A stretch of DNA of 64,000 nt from Musa acuminata AAA Group. Taxonomy: Eukaryota; Streptophyta; Magnoliopsida; Zingiberales; Musaceae. Of the stretch, positions 50,201 to 62,393 are shown piece by piece (position 1 is the first letter of the stretch; every line of letters begins with the position of its first letter). Location: contig NC_088357.1 of assembly GCF_036884655.1 (NCBI RefSeq), positions 45,037,501-45,101,500 on the forward strand, given 5' to 3'. The translations under genes and the position numbers were made by a program. The notes below the pieces were generated by a model, which saw nothing but the letters and a program-made list of their open reading frames with translations, was not told the origin of the DNA and did no database searches.

Positions 50201-52502
50201 TTGAGATGATATCCAAAACTGAGTGCCGAGTTCATCACAAACTGGAAGCAACTGTAGATGCTATTCTTGCAGGTATTTAGTTATTTTCTTATACAAAATT
50301 GTGGACCATTATCCGTATAGTGGTGCCTGTTTGAAAATATAATCAGTTTTTACCATTTGAGAAGATGAAATTAATTCAAGTGCTTGTACAAAAACAGGGA
50401 AATCTCCTCTCCTTGAACTACGTAAGATGGATTCAAAAGACGGTGATTTAAGGAGCGCTTTTCCAGTGCTTGGAAAGTATCATGAAGAGGAACCTTTTAT
50501 TAGTTGTAAAAATGACTCTTCCATGGAGATGGGGCCTCCTAAAGATGATGCTAATAATAATGCTGGATACAACAAGAAAGTAAAAAGTAATTCATCTATG
50601 CCAAGGAGATTACCAGTTCGTGTATATACTTATAAGGTACATATCAAACTCAGTTCTATATTGTGAAATATTCCAGAATTTGTGGGAAAGTTTATGCATC
50701 TTAACTGTGCTTTTGCATTCACATGCTATGGTTCATTCCAAAAGATGGTTATGTCCTCGTACTCACTTTGGCTTGAACCACTAGTCCTCCACTAAAAAGA
50801 GTGATGTAGAAAGAACTCAACTACTTCTTATCACATAATTGCTTATTGTGGTGCGAGTCCTGGTATGCCCCTAACTCAGTGACAAGCTTCAAGTGCCTCC
50901 TGTAGCACTTCCATCCAATTTCATTTCATATTCTTAAATTTGAGACTTCCTTCTTGTCAGCTGTGACTCTTAGTTCGCATGACCAAACATCTCCTTTTAA
51001 TCATGTATAATATGAAATCTCTCTGACATGATAAGCAGTGACTACTTTTATATCCCAAGCACTGTCCTCATTTGTTGTAGGCATCTCCCTTGGTGGTAAC
51101 ATTGCCTTTTAAAGTGAATCTCCAAATGGCCATTCTCATAGCTTATTGGAAGCAATTTAATTTATCTACTTCACCACATTGTTCCTTTATTGTTTGCTGA
51201 ATGGCTACATGAAATAAATTATATTTAGAGATGTTGATTCGATCAGATTAATTGATGTAAAATTTAACTTCATTTGGTGGCTCTTATGTCTGTATTGGTC
51301 CTCTATTAGATCTTGGAAGCTGATCTACTGCAAGTAGCAACTGTGATGGGGTATGAGGATGACATTGATGTGACTGATGACATTGGAACAGCAACTGCGA
51401 TTCTAGCATCAACTTCTGAAATGAAGCAAAATCCTTGGATTCGCAGTGTTGCTAAATTCCATCAGCTGCCTATATTTGTGATTAAGGTAATTGATCTCAT
51501 TGTTTGACTCTCCTGGTTTGCCTGTATTCTTATGGTCCTTTGTTTTTACTTACAGGAGAATACTATGGCCCAAATGGTAAAGGCAGTTAAAATGATTCTT
51601 GGGATGAATAATTTTGGATCTACACAAAATGAATCAACTAAACATATGCATAAGGACATTGAGGTCAAAGATGATGCACCTATGAGAAAACCTACCTTGG
51701 AGGAAATTGATGCATTGGAGGTATGTGCATCATATCATGAAAACCTTGTACATGATACATTGTCCACATTTCCCATCATCACAAACTAATGTCTTGGATC
51801 ATTTTGCATGAAATGTAATACAACTTTAGTTTGGAAATTTTATGTTTTGCACCTCTATGTACTTGCTCGTATAAAATAATCTGTATTCGTAGATCAGTCT
51901 GAATCTGATGTTAGGATGGCGAATAACTTGGCTTAGATTTAGATGAGGTGCCTAATATATCATGATCAACAAGCAGCAAATTATCATGGTAATGTTCATT
52001 AGGTGTATTATTCTATATTAGATTAATATCAAGTATTAATGGCTGCGAGGGATAGGCATGTGTGCAGATTTGATTAACCAGATATAAACTTTCTGGAACA
52101 GCACAAGGTTTTCTTTCGTTTCCAGTTTCCTGCAGTTGCACTTCAATCTTTATGCTTGATTCATAGTTGCTTTACAAATATATACACTGCTGAATGTAGG
52201 AGGTCCGAATGGCTATCGAGTATATCGTAATTCCCGGTGGAGAGCCCGTCGAACTCCTTCCGAGATGCTCAGAGATAATTGCTCGTCAGCTGGAGCTTGT
52301 GGAGAGCTATCAATTAGCCGCAAAGAGATCAGGCACCGAGCTGAACTCCAGGTTGCAGATTCTTCCGGTGAAGCTAAGTAAGAAAAGCTTGCCCGCTAAG
52401 GGCGATAGATCAGAATCGATCGAGCAGGTCGACCTAAATGTTCTAACCAGTTTGAATGTGGGTTCTAGAGTTACTCGCCTGCCACTTTTGCCTGATCATT
52501 AG
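47272..52502 (+). CDS. SPD1: Plastid AAA-type ATPase, SPD1/Ycf45-like
   Basis: Nine exons: 47272-47718, 48018-48232, 48779-48929, 49067-49258, 50110-50272, 50398-50636, 51310-51486, 51556-51720, 52200-52502, giving 683 aa. It is a nuclear relative of the algal plastid gene ycf45; in Arabidopsis SEEDLING PLASTID DEVELOPMENT 1 (At3g10420) is needed for plastid biogenesis in seedlings. Seen: a Ser/Arg-rich transit-like N-terminus, Walker [10 protein letters not shown] at residues 210-218, Walker B VIIIDE ending at Asp288-Glu289, GTAHGVT as a likely sensor region, and an acidic linker ([10 protein letters not shown]). The C-terminus ([20 protein letters not shown]...) is in the position of the R3H domain of R3H-AAA proteins, but the Arg-x3-His signature itself is not intact. 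The start is the ATG after CGGGAG at 47272; an open frame extends upstream without stop. The nucleic-acid target is unknown. Confidence 0.9.
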
Positions 52503-53308
52503 GGACTCTCATCAAAATGTACATGTTAGTTTGTGTCATGTACAGCAATGTAAATTATTATACACATCCTCAACAGCAAATGTGATTCATGTCATTCTTT
52601 CAATGGAAAAATAATTATTAAAATAAGTTTGTCTCATGTCATTATTTCACACAAGATACCTTGTTGTTCATACAGTCAGCAAGTCAAGAAAAAAAAAAGT
52701 GAAGTTCTGGTGATCTTTCTTATGTTCCTCAAATACTATACAGCCGGCGACTTGGGAGTCCCGGCGCTGAATATCAGTTCTTGGTCTGTATTTTTTGAAA
52801 TACAGTCCAAAAAGATGATGACTTCTTGAAATAATAATCATACTGAGACCAAAAAGAAAAAAAAATGGTAAGAGAGAGATGAAGCATCCTCAAATCATGT
52901 GTTCTTTTAACTCTATATGCATACAGGAAAAAGTTTCAACATCAACATAAACAGAGGCACCCTTCAATCATCGAGCTCGCTTCCAGCTAAACACGACAAC
53001 AATCTGAGAACAGAAAAAAGTGATAGAGCGACAACTAGTGAACTATTATTATTGCTCAAAATGGGGAATTTACTGCAGATTCTACAATACATATTCTATG
53101 ATGCAAACCTGAATAATCACTCAGATCAGATGACACTTAATGGTTCCCCACTAGGCATTTGACTGTAAGAAACATATACCACGATATATGTACATGAAAC
53201 CGACCATGCGAAGTACTATACAACGCAAGCACTAGTAAAAGCATCAGTCACCAACCTTAAACATGCATACTACTCTACAATCTTCTGAAGGAACTTGAGT
53301 CTGACACA
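52503..53308. other. Convergent spacer between SPD1 and EBS-like genes
   Basis: This is expected to hold the two 3' untranslated regions. No gene, RNA or transposon ends recognised; short open frames look random. Confidence 0.5.
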
Positions 53309-56300
53309 TCATCTGCGCCGTCGTTTGGGATCCACCTGCTCAAAAATGAAATTCTTTTAACTTGACGCAGGTTGAACAAATATTACTCAACAAGCTCAAT
53401 GGATAAACACAATGAATGTAAAATAAGTTAAAGAACTAAATAATATACTTAATCATGAAAGCTGAAAATGTAAGTCTAAGGTGCTTGGCACCCACAACAC
53501 ACAAAACACCAGAGAAGAAAGTCATAAAACTGAAAATTATTTTGCACCATATAGCACCATTTTTTAGGCAAGGTAATGGTGCATGATTGCCCATACTATG
53601 ATGATGGACATAGAAGAAGCTTGAGTTTCAGAAGAAATTCAAATAAGTCTTCCACATCTTCTGGAAGGCTTGGGACTCGCAAGTTAAACCAGTAATGTTA
53701 GTAGAAATGCATCAAAATTGAGACCATCGTTTTCTATAAAGAAATTGAAGAAACTTACTACTTCTGTAGACACTTGGATCTGGAATATCTTATGTAGGCA
53801 TCTCTAAATGTTGCGACATTATCTCATTAGGTATTGGTGCTGCTTAATCATGAATGATCTAAAATATGGGCATCGAACTGTCATGGATGTCCTTGCTAAG
53901 TTAATCTTACCATGTGTTATATCACAATACTATATACTTGTAAATATTAACTTCCTGTGAAGTGCAGATGAGAAAATAGGTCAACACATGCACTATACTG
54001 AAATCAGTTACCTTCATATCTGATTGCTTTGAACCATTATGGGATTTTTCTGTCTCCTTCCCATTTTCAGTTGTGCAGCTCTGACAAAAGAAGTGCTCAA
54101 TTTTCTTAGCATCCTCAACAGCCATATCTATGCAGGTAGGATGGTACCTGGAAGAGGGAGAATACAGGAATACCATTGATGTTTTAAGATCTACAAACAC
54201 AAAATGATAGTTCTTGCAGCATGTATAAGTCACATGAAAAGAAATGGATCAATCAAGAATATGAAAATATTTACTACACAAAACAGCATGAAAGGTAACA
54301 AAATATTTTGGGTGGCAACTCGTATTTAGCAGTGTAACAGAACTAAACTCAAGCTTCATTCAAGTAAAAGTTCACATACCAATTGACTCCTAGCTAAACT
54401 CGAGCTCTTTAATATAGGTTTATTTTAGCATCTGTTGCTAGATTTCAAAGTCAAAGTAACAAGGAAATTGTTACATATAATGATTGATGAAATTATCTTG
54501 ATAACAACATTAACAATTTATTCTAATCAAACATATATAATGATTCATACTTGTTATAAGCACAAACATGTGTATTCAATCTTGCTCTCATTTTCTAGTT
54601 GTCATTTACAGCTGTTGGTAGCACATCACGATGAGGCCAAACAATTTCTATCAATCAGATTATGATCCCTCCAAAAAGTAAATACATTGTAGGAATTTTC
54701 ACCTCATAGTAACTCCAGAAGCATTGTCTTAAAATATGGCATTGGCAAAAGGCAGATTAAATTAAAAATAGAGAAAGGCCACTTATAATTCCTCTATAAC
54801 TCTGGATGTTAAGTATTACTTCAAAAGCATTACTTCAATAGATTTATCTCACTTCCCCTATGAGTCGGACAAATGGATTTGGAAACCTAACTCAAAAGGA
54901 CAACCATCAACTAGATCTACACTCTTTCTTGATTCACCAACATGCCAATTATAGAGAGGAGAACATTGATTGGAAGTCCTTACAGAAGATTCATGTTATA
55001 CTCAGTGTGTTATGTTTTTGTTTTTGTTGGAAACTTTTGAATGGTCAGTTGCCTCAGTTGTCTACTTCAAGATTTCTTGCTTGAGCAACTATCATTGAAT
55101 CTAGGGTGTGCTTTCTATGTAACCTTGAAAGTGATGATCTAATTCATATTTCATTACATCGAAGATTTGTTTGCTAAATTTATTTGGTCCTTTCTAGAAT
55201 GTAATTTGTTTTAATCAAGTAATATAATTTTTCCCTTTCCTTGGAAAGGAAAAGTAACACTATAAAGATGATCAATATTAACAAAGCAACTTACCAATCA
55301 TAGCAGCCCTCACACTGAATCATAAGGTCATCGGGGTTGTAAGGCATCTCACACTTGCAGAACCTGAGACAGCAATTGATGATTAAATAATCAACTGATG
55401 ATGATAACAGCAGCAACAACAACAAACCATAATGTCCCAATTTTTCCATGTTATAACATTATCTGAATCATTTAACAGGGCAAGATATGCTAGACGAACT
55501 ATGTTTTAGTTATTAGTTATTATGATAATAAATGAGAGGATATCCCTTTCTAAATTTTTTAAAGACAAACTGCCATACATATGAAAACATAACCAAGAAT
55601 TATAATTTAAGAACAACAAAGGTTAGTAGAAAATGATAATACTTGTGATGTTAAACCTACAATAATTGTGACAACAAAGCAGTTAAACAGATCATTTCCC
55701 AAGATAAAGTCCAAACAGGCCCCAATACAAACAAAGTTGAGGCCTAGAGTTTCAAAGCACTTCAAGCCAAGGATCGTAGTTTCGTACCATACCGGAGTTT
55801 TGAGCGTAGCTCGGTATGGTATGGTACAGAGTACCAAGCAGTACACCAAGGTGTATCACTCGGTGTGTGTGTGTATATATATAAGTAAAAAAAAAAAAGG
55901 CGACGTCGTCTCCTTTTTCTACCCGCGTGGGGAGAAGAAACCGAGGTTTCCTTCTCCCCACACAAAAAAGGGCACGAGGCGATGACGTCGCCACCTAGTT
56001 TCTTCTGCCCGCACGGGGAGAAGAATCGTCTCCTTGATGACGCTTCGTTTTTTCTCTCCGTGACGTCGCCGAGGCTTCTTCTCCCCGTGCGGATGAGGAG
56101 AAGTCGCTTACGACGCCGAGGCCTCGTCGCCTCAAACGAGGAGGAGGCAACATCTCATTTGTGGCGTCCGACGACGGATCGGGATCGTCGAGGGAGAGCG
56201 GTGTCGGATCTCCAGGTTCTCCCTCGGCTAATACAACCCGGTAGCAGGTGGCGACAGTCGAAATCGACCGTTACCGACCGATTTAAGGTGGTAACGGGGT

Positions 56301-59300
56301 GAAAGCAGCCCCAATCAATGGTACCGTCGAGTAGTGTACCGATCTGTTGGCGGACCGATACATATCGCCCGGTACGGACGATATTATTTGAAATTAAAAT
56401 CCTTGCTTCAAGCAAATTTTATCCAATCTACATGCACCAACATGCATGTGATGATGTCAAGTTAATCGAGATTCTACATAGCTATACAATTGTTTTTTCA
56501 TCACAAAAGCTCCAAAACAAAGTACACCTGTGGAAGTTATAGGAAATATCTGACTAACAACGTTTACCCAAAACAACACAGTGGCACCTAGCAGTAAAAG
56601 CAGTTAGAAAAGAATTTTCTAGATATTCTAACAATAAGCAAGATAGGTACGGAGATATTTTGTTGCCAAGTCTCACTTAAAACTTATATGGAGGTAAACA
56701 ACCAATAAGATCATGAACTAAGTTTTCGATATAATGTTAAATTAATAATAGAGACTTTTTTCTTGTAAATAATATAAAAAATAAAAGTTATGCAAGGGCC
56801 ATACATATGAGAAATTTGGTTAGGTATAGTCTTCGAAAAATTAAGGTAAGGATAATATCTAAATAACAGAACCATCGAACCAATACTGGAGGATCATGAT
56901 ATGTTCAAAATATTTGGTTTTACCTCACTTTCATTAATGTAAGTGAATAGATATTTTGCCTCATCTTCACTTGTCTTTTACCAATAAGTATAAGGGGAAA
57001 CCCAATGCACAAACCTCCCATCATTACAAGATCTAGGGAGAGTCAATATACCCAAACTTGGTCCTACAAGTAAATAGACCAATTTTGTGTTTTTTTTTTT
57101 TGTTTTACCAAGAAATCAATTTTATCATATATTCAACAGTTCATATGTTGGAAGAGGATCCAATACTATCTCTAGTAGGTATATATTTTATGAAGAAGTG
57201 TATTCTATGAAATAATTAACACAACCATTGATCTAATGCTGTAAAAGGATCATATGTTTCAAGTATAATGAACCTTCTTGGCCATCAGTAGCTAAAAGCT
57301 TTAAGTTTTCTTAGAATGGGTAATGAGTCTTAGAGCTTTTGGAAAAGAATTCTATGATTCCACTGATTTGTTTTTATTTTACATTGATTATAAACAGGAG
57401 AACAGAACTACTCAAAGGAAAAGTGAAAATGGAAAGGAGGGACATGTCAAACATACAAAATGCTGGGAAAAATGAAAATAAGAGATGGATGCAGATAATG
57501 CATTGTCGACCCTCTCTCAGAAACAGCATTTGATCTTTATATCAAAATTGTCAATGTATATACAGATATTTCCTTCTTATTCCTTCCTTTTATTTGGCCA
57601 ATCATTTAAACAATTTTAAGAAGTAAACACGTTTACTTCCATTATTAATAAATTGGTGCTGAACTCCAGTTCTGTTTCAACTAAAAATATACCAAGGCTG
57701 ATAATATTTTCAGTTCCAAATTGATCATAATTTACAACATCTAAATAATCAAGTCAAAGCTTATTAACCAAATAATTACCAAATAAACACAGCCACACCC
57801 AAATTGCTGGACTACTTTGTAGGTAATTGTGTAATGTAGCCAGATCAAATAAATTAGCTTGTTCTTTTGAGCCAAAATTAGAAGCCCAACATTAGTAAAG
57901 TCTTTCTAGAAAAAAAGATTAGTGCTTAAAGAATCTTAAATAGAATGGTGTTTAGTTTATGGAACTAAGTGTTAACCAGCATAACAGATACATAAGTTGC
58001 TTGTACGTACAGATATATTTGATAGATAACTAAAGGTGTGGATCCACATACAAATAGGAGAATGAAGCAACAATGCTATATCGTATACAAATAGTTCAAA
58101 ATCCTTGAAACACCAAATGGCCACCTTTATGAACCACAAATCCAGTAATGATAATAATTGATAGCAAAAGAGATTGGAAAATAGAAAAGTTTGACTGCCG
58201 CTCAAACATCTTGCTTTTGGTTTTACTAACTTGAATGCACTAATTCAGATATACACAACATAATGTATGAATATACATCATGTTGCTTATATCCACTGGA
58301 TCATGCAACAGAAAAACAGACCACAAACAACTGGTACAGAAGAGCAACTAGGCTAATACCATACAGAATAGGCATAAGATTATTCAAACACAAAATTAGG
58401 CACATCTTTGAACTACAACCTATTAGAGATAATATTTGTAAGAAAAACGATTAGAGTTACAAAAAGCAAGAAAATGTTGAACCACACAGCTCAAACTTCT
58501 TACTATGCCTTTATTAACATCTATTTCTTTTGGTGATAATACTTGGATGAAGTGGAGAGAAAGTAACTTTCTAGCATTTAGTTGAAAATTCTGGAGAGAA
58601 TTGACATGAGATAGACAGAACCAACTTTCTAAACCCCTTCCTTGATTCTGCTAAAAAATAAGTTGAAGTGATAGTTTTGCTTGTCTTATCTTCATCCAAA
58701 CAATGAGAGAGAAAGTGAGCTTCTGTTCCCATGTATTCTTTTCTCTCTTTTCAGTCTCTTCTTTTCCCAAGCTTTTTTCTTCTTTTAATTTTCTCTTCTG
58801 CACATTCAAGCTTATAAGCTAAAACCAAAATTTTAAAAGAGAAATCTCCTAAAAATTTCTTCTCCAAAAACTCGACAAATTTGATATGGAAACAGAATCA
58901 AAATCCACAAGCACCATTTAGAGGCTTCTCCAGGTACCCAAAAATAATAATGAAGTTTTCAAGGCATGAGATCAAAAATCATGCTTGAAGTTGCGTACCA
59001 TCAAAAAGAAAAATCTTTTAAAGAATGAGATCAAAAATTCTCTCCGTTGCATATCATCCAACTGTAAGAATTCAGGCATGCATTCATTGACCAAATGCAT
59101 ATAGACCATAACATATAAATCAAATACCAAAAAACGGAAGAAGGTGTGAATTCTGAAAGAGATATCACATTCTTACACTGCGATTCTATCTGGGACAAAG
59201 CTCCCAGTGGCGGACCTATACTCGAACCGACAGAAGAAGTCATCGTTCCCAACAGCATCGAGCCTGGTATAGTTCTTGAAGCTGTGCACGAAGCACTTGC

Positions 59301-59710
59301 CCTCGATGGTGTCGGCGCTCTGCACGTCGTAGTGGTCCGACAAAAACACCTCCTTGGCGCCGTGGAACTGACGCCGCCCACCGATGGACTCCTCCGGCCG
59401 ATAATACCACCTCACCCTCACCTTCACCCCGCCCCGCGCGCCCGCCTCGATGCCCTCCACCCTCGCTACGTACGGCGGATTCGACGAGTCCGGCGCCCGC
59501 ATCAGCACACAGTCGCCGGCTGGCAAAAACCCGTCGGAATCGCAAGAGTTTAAGCCGAATTAGCACCAGAAAACGAGCAAGAAAAGATCATAAACCGCGT
59601 CCTTCTGAAGGGGATCGAAGGGGGAGAGAGGAATTACGCTTGATCGATTTGTTGGTCCCTTTGATCGTGTAGGAATCGAGGGTTCGCTTCCCCTGCCGCG
59701 TCTTGGCCAT
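53309..59710 (-). CDS. EBS: BAH-PHD histone reader, EBS/SHL-type
   Basis: Five exons on the - strand: 59638-59710, 59177-59519, 55295-55363, 54012-54147, 53309-53335, giving 215 aa (Arabidopsis EBS about 234, SHL about 228). Family role: nuclear reader binding H3K27me3 through the BAH domain and H3K4me3 through the PHD finger, repressing floral promoters such as FT and SOC1. Seen: the N-terminus [20 protein letters not shown], which resembles EBS more than SHL; a BAH domain at about residues 25-140 ([40 protein letters not shown]); then a C4HC3 PHD finger with Cys141, 143, 156, 159, His164, Cys167, 183, 186 and the cage Trp162. The last exon is only 27 nt and supplies a basic end, VDPKRRRR. 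Intron 2 is 3.8 kb and contains a hAT-like element; intron 3 contains a LINE fragment. The donor/acceptor pair at codon 25 (AAG C|GT ... CAG|CC) restores SIKPGDCVLM. Confidence 0.9.
54880..55215 (+). mobile_element. LINE fragment (zf-RVT region) in EBS-like intron 3
   Basis: On the + strand, opposite to the host gene, the translation reads [12 protein letters not shown]...[11 protein letters not shown], then after one stop [20 protein letters not shown] followed by H and a hydrophobic run. This is the layout of the zinc-binding reverse-transcriptase-associated domain (zf-RVT) at the C-terminus of plant L1-type LINEs: W-L...LP, then CxLC, then a His-containing end. In-frame stops show decay. 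No reverse-transcriptase core or poly-A tail was recognised. Confidence 0.55.
55768..56405. mobile_element. Non-autonomous hAT-like element with 8-bp target-site duplication
   Basis: The element starts CAAGGATCGTAGTTTC and ends, in reverse complement, CAAGGATTTTAATTTC (12 of 16 bases match). The identical 8-bp CTTCAAGC flanks both sides (55760-55767 and 56406-56413). An 8-bp duplication with CA...TG ends is characteristic of the hAT superfamily. The inside is GC-rich in places, with GTACCATACCGG and GGTACGG-type words near both ends, a GT/AT microsatellite at about 55862-55881 and repeated CTTCTCCCCG(T/C)-like motifs, but no transposase. It sits in intron 2 of the EBS-like gene. Several 60-106-codon open frames across it are composition artefacts. 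Confidence 0.8.
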
Positions 59711-61490
59711 CGGGAGGAGACGAAAGGCGAGACAACGAGTAGAGAAAAAATAGTATTAGAAAGAGCTAATAAATAAAAAGATTAAAAAAAGATTCGAGAA
59801 TTTTCCACACAAAAAAATAAATAATAATAATAACGTTAGCGAGAAAAGTACTCATAAAATGTTTATGCGATATAACCAACGAACGGACGAGATTTATTTA
59901 AATGATAAAATGAACGGTGGATCTATCGGTAACGATAGTTTAATGCATTCCGAAGGTTTATCTTGTACTCGAAACATTGTCCACCGTATAAATCACAGAG
60001 ATGATGCATTTTAGACCGTCGGATTGATGATGGGTTTTGTTCCACCGGTTCGGTTTGCGTTAAATTGTGGTCGGGTCGACATCGACCCAATCCTCTAATT
60101 TTTGAACCGAGGATTTTATATCTAACTTTGTTGACTTTGTGCATTTACTTTGCCTCTAAATTTATATAGAAAAAGGCTTTTCTAATATCGATTCACTTTA
60201 TTATTATTTTTGTAACGTGATTGAGATTTAATTCACTTAAATATCTCTCCTTTTTATTTCTTGATCAAATCCTACAAATAATAAAAAACACATGCATTGA
60301 ATTTTGAGTTTAATGGTTTGACTTGTCGAGGAATGCGAGACCGATCGACTAGACGAGATGAAAAAGGTCAAAGATCCGTGATCGATGATTTGACATGCGG
60401 CACTCTTCTCCTGCACAATTTAGTCTGCATAAGATTGACTTGGACACAGGTACTATAATTCATGAATATTATGATGTTCCCTATATACATATATATTATG
60501 CATTTCATTTTAAGAAGATATAATAATCCTTTACCTTAGTTTGCTATACCAAAACCAGTTCTGAGTGAAGTTTTTTGTGTTTTTGTCAGCTCTGTAGCTA
60601 AATAATCCACCCAAGAAGGAAAATTTCATGGTATTGGTGAATAACTTGAGTCATTATAAGACTTTATGCTGCAAACAGAGGTTTGGACCTGCAACAATGG
60701 CTAGTAGTTGTCAGTCTTTGATCAGTACTGTTCATCCTCTGTATCAGAACTACTCATGTTGCAGATAATGACACTTGAAACTTCTGCCAAAAAGTCAGAC
60801 CCTCTTTCTCAAGAAAACTCATTGTCATGCTGCACTGGAACAGATAAGAGAAAGGAGTGAACCAACCACTTCTCACATTCCTATATCTGCTCACACATCC
60901 ACCAGTTTGGTGTCCTATTGCAATAGAAGAGATATGAATGCTGAACAGCTCTATTCCAAAATTATCAATCTAACAAATAGAAAGATAATTATTGAAAAAG
61001 GAATTTTACAAAAGTTTTGCACTTTCATCCTCCAAAGTCAAAGTTAGATCCTTCCTCTAAGATAGATGTCTTGCTTTCTATACAATTTGTAAGATCCTAA
61101 ACTTAATCCCATGTCAAATGTGAGAGATTTAAGTTGATCTATGAGGATCACTAAATGATCGAGTATCATTAACTTAGGCTTAATGATATAAAATGATATA
61201 TGATATAAAAAAGGACATGACATAGAGTGGAAGTATATGCATGATACTGGTTGCGTTTAGACGTTGATTGCTATATCAAATATTAAGAGAGGAAGATTGC
61301 AATAATGCTTAGTTCTCTGAGTAAAAAATAATTTAAAGATAATTATAGATTATCCATTATAATTAGACATCATTAATATTTTGATATTTAGACTTAAAAA
61401 AATTATATTCGAATACCTATAGTCATGAAAGTGAAACATATAGGTCTATTTATCCTACTGTCATCATTCATAGAAATATGAAAATAATAA
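59711..61490. other. Intergenic DNA upstream of the EBS-like gene
   Basis: The first 100 bases are the likely 5' leader and core promoter of the EBS-like gene. The rest is AT-rich. A 90-codon open frame at 60775-61047 has no recognisable motif. No RNA gene or clear element end was found before 61490. Confidence 0.5.
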
Positions 61491-61492
61491 AT

Positions 61493-61852
61493 AAAAAGAT
61501 AATTTTAATATTTTAGTTGATGATGATAGATGACGTCAGTGATGACAAATGATGATATCGTTGATGGGTGCTGGTGACTATTATAGATGAGGAGAGTGAT
61601 GACAAGAGATAAAGCTACTTCGTATCTGCATCGGTATCGACACAATTGTCGAGTGGCGAAAGGACCACTCGGTATTTACATTGACAATGACATAAATGCA
61701 AACCGATCCTTTTATCGATCGATAACTATATCGATATAGATGTAGAACCGCTCTCCTTATCTATAACAACTACCCACGGGCCCTAGTGGCACCTTGTCTA
61801 TCACCACTGATGTCATCTGTCATCACAAATTAGAATATTGAAATTACCTTTT
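61493..61852. mobile_element. Inverted-repeat (MITE-like) element
   Basis: The 53 bases at 61493-61545 match the reverse complement of 61800-61852 at 44 of 53 positions (both arms begin AAAAAG(A/G)TAATTT). The 360-bp unit contains TCGGTATCGACA and TATCGATCGATAACTATATC words but no open reading frame of note. The right arm ends exactly where the copia LTR begins, so any right-hand target-site duplication has been lost or shared. Superfamily is undetermined. Confidence 0.6.
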
Positions 61853-62373
61853 TGTTAGGAACGAGTCGACGCTTGGGGGGTTGAATTAATGCAGGGGTAA
61901 AAATCACGGTTTCTGAAATTTTGTTTCGTACGGTAAAATCGATTTCGAAAATATGCTTAACTTAAAAGCGTGTTCGTAAACATATTGAAAGCAGTAAGCA
62001 AGTAAGGAGGTTTGTAGTAAGATAAATTATACAAAAGAAATGCAAACCAGATTTTTATAGTGGTTCGGTCATCGTGACCTATATCCACTCCGCCGATTCC
62101 TCTTCCATCGAGGTCACCGGCATCCACTATCGATCTTCCTCTAATAGGGAAGATCAATCTCCTTCTTACACCCCTCTTCTCCTTTTCACATGTTTAAGAG
62201 ACAATCTTTACAAGAACTCACTCATCTCTTAAACTATTTTAACACTTAGACTAGAAGAGAAGGATTCTCACAAGAGATTACAACAGTATCTTTCCCTGTT
62301 TAAATTCTCTGTGCTTGTGTAAGTTAACCAGGGATGAGAGGGATATTTACAAGCTTTAAGTTGATTCAAGCTT
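61853..62373 (-). mobile_element. Truncated 3' LTR of the deleted copia element
   Basis: The sequence from TGTTAGGAACGAGTCGAC (61853) to about 62373 is a close copy of 63122 to about 63660. Read on the - strand it is the downstream part of an LTR ending ...CCTAACA. Similarity stops abruptly at about 62373, where gag-derived sequence begins, so the upstream portion of this LTR is missing. Confidence 0.75.
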
Positions 62374-62393
62374 ATGCTCACCATCACTTGAGC

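Noticed and set aside
55668..56415. Several 67-106-codon open frames on both strands
   Set aside because: They fall within the 638-bp hAT-like insertion, are Arg/Ser/Pro-rich, and match no protein family.
60775..61047. 90-codon open frame starting MKLLPKSQTL
   Set aside because: No similarity recognised; composition like surrounding intergenic DNA.
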